64,000 nt of DNA from Bradyrhizobium sp. Lineage in GTDB: Bacteria; Pseudomonadota; Alphaproteobacteria; Rhizobiales; Xanthobacteraceae. Numbering within the stretch: position 1 is the first letter of the stretch; each line of letters opens with the position of its first letter. A model generated the notes under the pieces. That model did no database searches and was not told the origin of the DNA. It saw only the letters and a list, made by a program, of their open reading frames with translations. Where the stretch lies: the NCBI RefSeq assembly GCF_027451485.1, contig NZ_DAIDJE010000009.1:1-64000 (forward strand). Reading direction: 5' to 3'. Position numbers and translations under genes: made by a program. Below, piece by piece: positions 59,882 to 64,000 of the stretch.

Positions 59882-60514
59882 CTATCTGATCCCGAGGCTC
59901 TTGTGTGTCTGCACGCTCAGCCGCCATTGCGGATGGCGCAGGCAATATTCAACCGCTCGCGCGGCATTCTCGACGACGTCCGGACCATCCATCGGCTGAA
60001 GCGAGAAGCGCTCGAAGGCAAGGCCGGCGAAATTTTCCGGCTCCGCGCCTGCCTGCGGATAGACCAGTTTCAATTCATGGCCGGCGCGCAGCACGAGTTC
60101 TGCGCCGGCTTTCGGGCTGACACAAATCCAGTCCAGCCCCTCGGGCGCCTCGATCGTGCCGTTGGTCTCGACGGCGATCGTAAACCCGCGCGCATGGAGG
60201 GCGGCGATCAGTGGGGCGTCGACCTGCAGCAGCGGCTCGCCCCCGGTCAGTACCACGTAGCGGTCGCAGTCGTCTCCCGTCCATTGCCGAGCAATCGTTT
60301 CGGCTAGCCCTTCCGCCGTCGCGTAGCGGTTTCCCAAGGTGCCGTCCGTACCGACAAAATCAGTGTCGCAAAACCGACAAATCGCGCGCGCTCGATCCTC
60401 TTCGCGTCCGCTCCAGAGATTGCAGCCGGAAAAACGGCAAAATACGGCCGTGCGCCCGGCATGGGCGCCTTCGCCCTGGAGCGTCAGGAATATCTCCTTG
60501 ACGGCGTAACTCAC
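59882..60514 (-). CDS. queE: 7-carboxy-7-deazaguanine synthase
   Basis: This encodes a 210-residue radical SAM enzyme that contracts 6-carboxytetrahydropterin to 7-carboxy-7-deazaguanine for queuosine. The iron-sulfur cluster loop is the unusual CX14CX2C with Cys31, Cys46 and Cys49 (GCNLWSGREEDRARAICRFC), as in the Burkholderia multivorans enzyme. TLQGEGAHAGR near the start and VVLTGGEPLLQVD are also diagnostic. It is followed 20 bp later by the queD-like gene and preceded by trmL. Confidence 0.95.
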   Translation of the reverse strand: MSYAVKEIFLTLQGEGAHAGRTAVFCRFSGCNLWSGREEDRARAICRFCDTDFVGTDGTLGNRYATAEGLAETIARQWTGDDCDRYVVLTGGEPLLQVDAPLIAALHARGFTIAVETNGTIEAPEGLDWICVSPKAGAELVLRAGHELKLVYPQAGAEPENFAGLAFERFSLQPMDGPDVVENAARAVEYCLRHPQWRLSVQTHKSLGIR

Positions 60515-60524
60515 TAAATTCTCC

Positions 60525-60980
60525 TTAAGTCACGGAACGGGTCTGCCGCAGCGCTTCGCCGAGCGCCATCGCCGCTGCCATCGCGACATTGAGCGAGCGC
60601 AGCCCCACTCTGATCGGGATCACAAGCCGCGCATCGGCGGCTTCGGAAACCGTCTCCGGGACGCCGGCGGTTTCCCGTCCCAACAACAAGATGTCCGACG
60701 GCAGATAGCGAAAATCAAGATATGGCGTGGCGCCCTTGGTCGTGAACAGGAGCAGCCGGTGACGGGTTTCTCGGCGCCAATCCTCAAATCTTGCCCAGGA
60801 ATCGTGGCGCATCCAGTTGACCTGGTCGAGATAGTCCATCCCGGCCCGGCGAAAACCCCGGTCAGAGACGGCAAATCCAGCCGGCTCAATGATATGGGCA
60901 GCGACGTCCATGCAGGCACAGAGCCTCAAGATGGTGCCGGTGTTCTGCGGGATATCGGGCTGGTAGAGCGCGATCTGCAT
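60525..60980 (-). CDS. trmL: tRNA (cytidine(34)-2'-O)-methyltransferase
   Basis: This encodes a 151-residue SPOUT methyltransferase with the trefoil knot. Signatures include LYQPDIPQNTGTILRLCACM, ILLLGRETAGVPETV and IRVGLRSLNVAMAAAMALGE. It methylates the wobble C34/cmnm5U34 of tRNA-Leu isoacceptors. ATG 60980 is the family start (MQIALYQPDIPQN). It is first in the minus-strand unit and is divergent from petA. Confidence 0.92.
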   Translation of the reverse strand: MQIALYQPDIPQNTGTILRLCACMDVAAHIIEPAGFAVSDRGFRRAGMDYLDQVNWMRHDSWARFEDWRRETRHRLLLFTTKGATPYLDFRYLPSDILLLGRETAGVPETVSEAADARLVIPIRVGLRSLNVAMAAAMALGEALRQTRSVT

Positions 60981-61300
60981 TCGAATCCACTGCGCCTGAC
61001 GAGGGCTGGCTAGCCATTTCACGAGGACGCTCTTCGGGGCGGGCGCCAGCAAAGCGCCGGCAAAATATCTGAGAAGGCGCCGCAGCGTACGTAATTAGTG
61101 CATTGCACGCCGCCTAGCCGATAGCGGGCTTGCGCTATTCCGGCAAGGGTGCCAATAGAACGATTCTGGACTGCTGGTTTGCCGATAGGGGTCGGAAAAG
61201 GGGCGGTCTTTCTGCCGCCGCGGGGGTCGCGGGCGCCGGCAGCCGCCCGGGCTCACCGGGGCGGTTCTGCCGGCAGCAGCTGATGAAAGGGTTAGGAATC
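60981..61300. other. Divergent promoter region between trmL and petA
   Basis: These 320 bases contain no convincing gene. They must hold promoters for both units and the long petA leader hairpin at 61235-61274. Confidence 0.6.
61235..61274 (+). promoter_or_regulatory. Very stable hairpin in the petA leader
   Basis: GCCGGCAG (61235-61242) pairs with CTGCCGGC (61267-61274), and CCGCCC (61243-61248) pairs with GGGCGG (61259-61264): 14 GC-rich pairs with one 2-nt bulge and a 10-nt loop. It ends 26 nt before the GTG start and about 10 nt before the ribosome-binding region. No T-run follows, so it is not a standard terminator; a role in mRNA stability or translation is inferred. Confidence 0.6.
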
Positions 61301-61831
61301 GTGACGACAGCGTCTTCGGCGGAGCATCCGACACGCCGTGATTTCCTCTTCGTAGCGACGGGGGCTTTTGCCGCCGTAGGTGGGGTGGCCACGCTTTGGC
61401 CCTTGGTCTCCCAGATGAACCCGGACGCGGCGACGATTGCGGCCGGCGCGCCGATCGAAGTCGACCTGACGCCGATCGCCCAAGGGCAGGACATCAAGGT
61501 GTTCTGGCGGGGCAAGCCGATTTACATCATGAATCGCACCAAGAAGCAGATCGAGGAGGCGCGCAGCGTTGCGGTCGATAGCCTCCGTGATCCGCAGACG
61601 GATCAATCCCGCGTCAAGGAAGGCCACGACAACTGGCTGGTCGTGATCGGCATCTGCACCCATCTCGGCTGTATTCCGATCGCCCATGAAGGCAACTACG
61701 ACGGCTTCTTCTGCCCCTGCCACGGTTCGCAGTACGACTCCTCGGGCCGTATTCGCCAGGGGCCAGCGCCTCTCAACCTGGCAGTGCCGCCCTACCAGTT
61801 CGTCAGCGACACCAAAATTCAGATCGGCTAA
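61301..61831 (+). CDS. petA: Ubiquinol-cytochrome c reductase Rieske iron-sulfur subunit
   Basis: This encodes 176 residues, starting at GTG 61301 ([20 protein letters not shown]), behind TTAGGA. The twin-arginine T-R-R-D-F-L-F signal/anchor directs the folded protein through the Tat system and remains as the membrane helix. The 2Fe-2S ligands are Cys119 and His121 (CTHLGC) and Cys138 and His141 (CPCHGS), with Cys124-Cys140 forming the disulfide. The upstream in-frame extension is GC-rich leader sequence and is rejected. It is followed 65 bp later by fbcH; the two encode the bc1 complex. Confidence 0.95.
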   Translation: MTTASSAEHPTRRDFLFVATGAFAAVGGVATLWPLVSQMNPDAATIAAGAPIEVDLTPIAQGQDIKVFWRGKPIYIMNRTKKQIEEARSVAVDSLRDPQTDQSRVKEGHDNWLVVIGICTHLGCIPIAHEGNYDGFFCPCHGSQYDSSGRIRQGPAPLNLAVPPYQFVSDTKIQIG

Positions 61832-61896
61832 CCGGCTCGGGGAGCTTTTCCCGGGACCGTTAGCTGTTGCATGGCCTTATTCCTCAGGATCGCAAC

Positions 61897-63966
61897 ATGA
61901 GCGGACCATCCGACTTCCAACCCACCAATCCCGTGCTCAAGTGGATTGAGCGGCGTCTTCCGATTTTCGGTCTCATGCATTCTTCGTTCGTGGCGTATCC
62001 GACGCCGCGCAACCTCAACTACTGGTGGACCTTCGGCGCCATCCTGTCGATGATGCTGGGCCTGCAGATCCTGACCGGCGTGATCCTGGCGATGCACTAC
62101 ACGCCGAACGCCGATCTTGCCTTCCGGTCGGTCGAACTCATCGTTCGCGACGTCAACTACGGCTGGCTGCTCCGCAACATGCATGCGGCCGGCGCCTCGA
62201 TGTTCTTCTTCGCAGTCTACATCCACATGTTTCGCGGCCTGTACTACGGGTCATACAAGGAGCCGCGCGAGGTGCTGTGGATCCTCGGCGTCATCATCTA
62301 CCTGTTGATGATGGCGACCGGCTTCATGGGTTACGTGCTGCCGTGGGGCCAGATGAGCTTCTGGGGCGCGACCGTCATTACCAACCTGTTCTCCGCCATT
62401 CCCTACGTCGGCGACAGCATCGTGACCCTGCTGTGGGGCGGCTACTCCGTCGGCAATCCGACGCTGAACCGGTTCTTCTCGCTGCACTACCTGCTGCCGT
62501 TCCTGATTGCCGGCGTCGTGGTGCTGCACGTCTGGGCGCTGCATGTCGCGGGTCAGAACAATCCGGCCGGCGTCGAGCCGAAGACGGAAAAGGACACAGT
62601 GCCGTTCACGCCTTACGCCACCATCAAGGACATGTTCGGCGTCTCGTGCTTCCTGATCTTCTTCGCCTGGTTCATCTTCTACATGCCGAACTATCTCGGC
62701 GATGCCGACAATTACATCCCTGCCAATCCGGGCGTGACGCCGGCGCATATCGTGCCCGAATGGTACTACCTGCCGTTCTATGCGATCCTGCGCTCGATCC
62801 CGAACAAGCTCGCGGGCGTGGTTGCGATGTTCTCGGCGATCATCGTGCTGGCCTTCCTGCCCTGGCTCGATACCGCCAAGACACGTTCGTCGAAGTATCG
62901 GCCGCTCGCCAAGCAGTTCTTCTGGATCTTCGTCGTGGTCTGCGTCCTGCTCGGCTATCTCGGCTCACAGCCGCCGGAAGGTATCTACGTCATTGCCGGA
63001 CGTATCCTCACCGTCTGCTATTTCGCCTACTTCCTCATCGTGCTCCCGTTGCTCTCGCGGATCGAGACGCCGCGGCCGGTCCCCAATTCGATCGCCGATG
63101 ACGTGCTTGCCAAGACCGGCAGCAAGGCCGCGCCGATGGTTTCGACGGTGATTGCGCTCGTGCTCGCAGGCGGCCTGGTTGCCGCCAGCGTTCAGAATGC
63201 GCGCGCCGCCGAGGACAACACGCCGCCGTCCCAGAAATGGTCTTTTGCCGGCCCGTTCGGCAAATACGACCGCGGCTCACTGCAGCGGGGCTTGAAGGTC
63301 TACAAGGAAGTCTGCTCGAACTGTCACAGCCTGTCCTACATTGCCTTTCGTAACCTCGCCGATCCCGGCGGTCCCGGCTATTCGGAGGCACAGGTCAAGG
63401 CACTGGCTGCGGAATACAAAATCAAGGATGGTCCGAACGATTCCGGCGACATGTTCGAGCGGCCGGGCCGGCCGGCCGACTACTTCCCTTCGCCGTTTCC
63501 GAACGACCAGGCTGCGCGTGCTGCGAATGGCGGTGGCTTGCCGCCGGATCTGTCGCTGATCGCGAAGGCGCGCTCCTATGAACGCGGCTTCCCCTGGTTC
63601 ATTTTCGACTTCTTTACCCAGTTCCAGGAGCAGGGTCCGAATTACATCGTCGCCCTCCTGACCGGTTTCGAGGACAAGCCGCCGCCGGGGGTGAGCATTC
63701 CGGAGGGTTCGTATTACAACAAGTACTTCCCGGGTCACGCCATCAAGATGCCGAAGCCGCTGTCTGACGGCCAGGTCACCTTCGATGATGGTTCGCCCGC
63801 GACCGTCCAGCAATACGCCCATGACGTCGCAACCTTCCTGATGTGGGCGGCCGAGCCTCACATGGAGGCGCGCAAGCGACTCGGTTTGCAGGTCTTCGTG
63901 TTCCTGATCATCTTCGCCTTCCTGATGTACTTCACCAAACGGAAGGTCTGGGCCAACGCCCACTGA
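61897..63966 (+). CDS. fbcH: Fused cytochrome b / cytochrome c1 precursor
   Basis: This encodes 689 residues in one frame. Residues 1-~410 are cytochrome b with eight or nine helices ([40 protein letters not shown]; the Qo-site PEW in [12 protein letters not shown]). A signal-like helix at about 415-437 ([20 protein letters not shown]) then leads into cytochrome c1, with haem site Cys473-x-x-Cys476-His477 (CSNCH), axial Met618 in AIKMPKPL and a C-terminal anchor. As in Bradyrhizobium japonicum, the precursor is expected to be cut by signal peptidase into the two subunits. Confidence 0.97.
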   Translation: MSGPSDFQPTNPVLKWIERRLPIFGLMHSSFVAYPTPRNLNYWWTFGAILSMMLGLQILTGVILAMHYTPNADLAFRSVELIVRDVNYGWLLRNMHAAGASMFFFAVYIHMFRGLYYGSYKEPREVLWILGVIIYLLMMATGFMGYVLPWGQMSFWGATVITNLFSAIPYVGDSIVTLLWGGYSVGNPTLNRFFSLHYLLPFLIAGVVVLHVWALHVAGQNNPAGVEPKTEKDTVPFTPYATIKDMFGVSCFLIFFAWFIFYMPNYLGDADNYIPANPGVTPAHIVPEWYYLPFYAILRSIPNKLAGVVAMFSAIIVLAFLPWLDTAKTRSSKYRPLAKQFFWIFVVVCVLLGYLGSQPPEGIYVIAGRILTVCYFAYFLIVLPLLSRIETPRPVPNSIADDVLAKTGSKAAPMVSTVIALVLAGGLVAASVQNARAAEDNTPPSQKWSFAGPFGKYDRGSLQRGLKVYKEVCSNCHSLSYIAFRNLADPGGPGYSEAQVKALAAEYKIKDGPNDSGDMFERPGRPADYFPSPFPNDQAARAANGGGLPPDLSLIAKARSYERGFPWFIFDFFTQFQEQGPNYIVALLTGFEDKPPPGVSIPEGSYYNKYFPGHAIKMPKPLSDGQVTFDDGSPATVQQYAHDVATFLMWAAEPHMEARKRLGLQVFVFLIIFAFLMYFTKRKVWANAH

Positions 63967-64000
63967 GTCGCCGGCTCGAACGATTTGAAAAAAGCCCGTC

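Noticed and set aside
61130..61300. N-terminal extension of petA to 61130
   Set aside because: The extension reads through the leader hairpin, encodes Gly/Arg-rich sequence and would bury the Tat signal; GTG 61301 gives the known protein length.

Overview
The window looks like chromosomal DNA of a Bradyrhizobium or a close relative (Nitrobacteraceae, Alphaproteobacteria). The evidence is high-GC coding DNA, a petA gene followed by a fused cytochrome b/c1 precursor gene (fbcH, as in Bradyrhizobium), a RamB-type regulator divergent from isocitrate lyase, an SbmA/BacA-type peptide transporter, and the queDE-hemF-trmL block beside petA. About 60 protein genes are annotated. No tRNA, rRNA or CRISPR array was seen. 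The first gene is cut by the left edge; the right edge falls 34 bases after the fbcH stop.

Layout. 1-769: two tandem paralogous genes for ~100-residue proteins of unknown function, each with a hairpin directly before its start codon. 892-2316: an MFS exporter. 2425-10602: a probable scavenging cluster with an amidase, an ABC importer (binding protein, permease, ATPase), a polysaccharide-deacetylase/allantoinase-like hydrolase, a secreted cytochrome c/beta-propeller fusion and a GMC oxidoreductase. 10663-12671: a divergent hemC facing hemE. 12824-13030: a small stress-type protein behind a textbook EcfG promoter. 13066-20576: housekeeping and stray metabolic genes (slyX, trhO, GGT, FKBP, cupin, alpha/beta hydrolase, VOC protein, YcaQ-like glycosylase), with two copies of a hairpin repeat. 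20996-25952: an RND efflux pair and a TetR regulator. 26045-32951: a flavin reductase, then a beta-oxidation operon (fadE-thiolase-fadJ-thioesterase). 33043-39107 (minus strand): OYE reductase, DUF1993, lytic transglycosylase, two secreted low-complexity paralogues, SbmA. 39231-42809: RamB-like regulator divergent from aceA, then a DUF4170 gene. 42885-44745: a complete IS1595-family insertion with a passenger membrane gene. 44858-48581: phosphoesterase, Nudix, glycosyltransferase and GNAT genes. 48613-55457: a four-gene MoxR/DUF58/BatA-DUF4159/vWA operon. 55702-58485: DUF1285-Nudix-DUF6111-cca. 58576-60980: trmL-queE-queD-hemF. 61301-63966: petA-fbcH.

Connections. Fatty-acid degradation (fad operon) yields acetyl-CoA, and aceA with its regulator handles the glyoxylate bypass. 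hemC, hemE and hemF supply tetrapyrrole for the cytochrome bc1 complex encoded at the right end. The best leads for new biology are the covarying leader hairpins of the tandem small genes, the IS with its translationally coupled passenger, the cytochrome c-propeller fusion in an uptake cluster, a QueD-like protein without the catalytic cysteine, the strongly structured petA leader and the poorly understood MoxR operon. No wholly new multi-gene system could be demonstrated from sequence alone.
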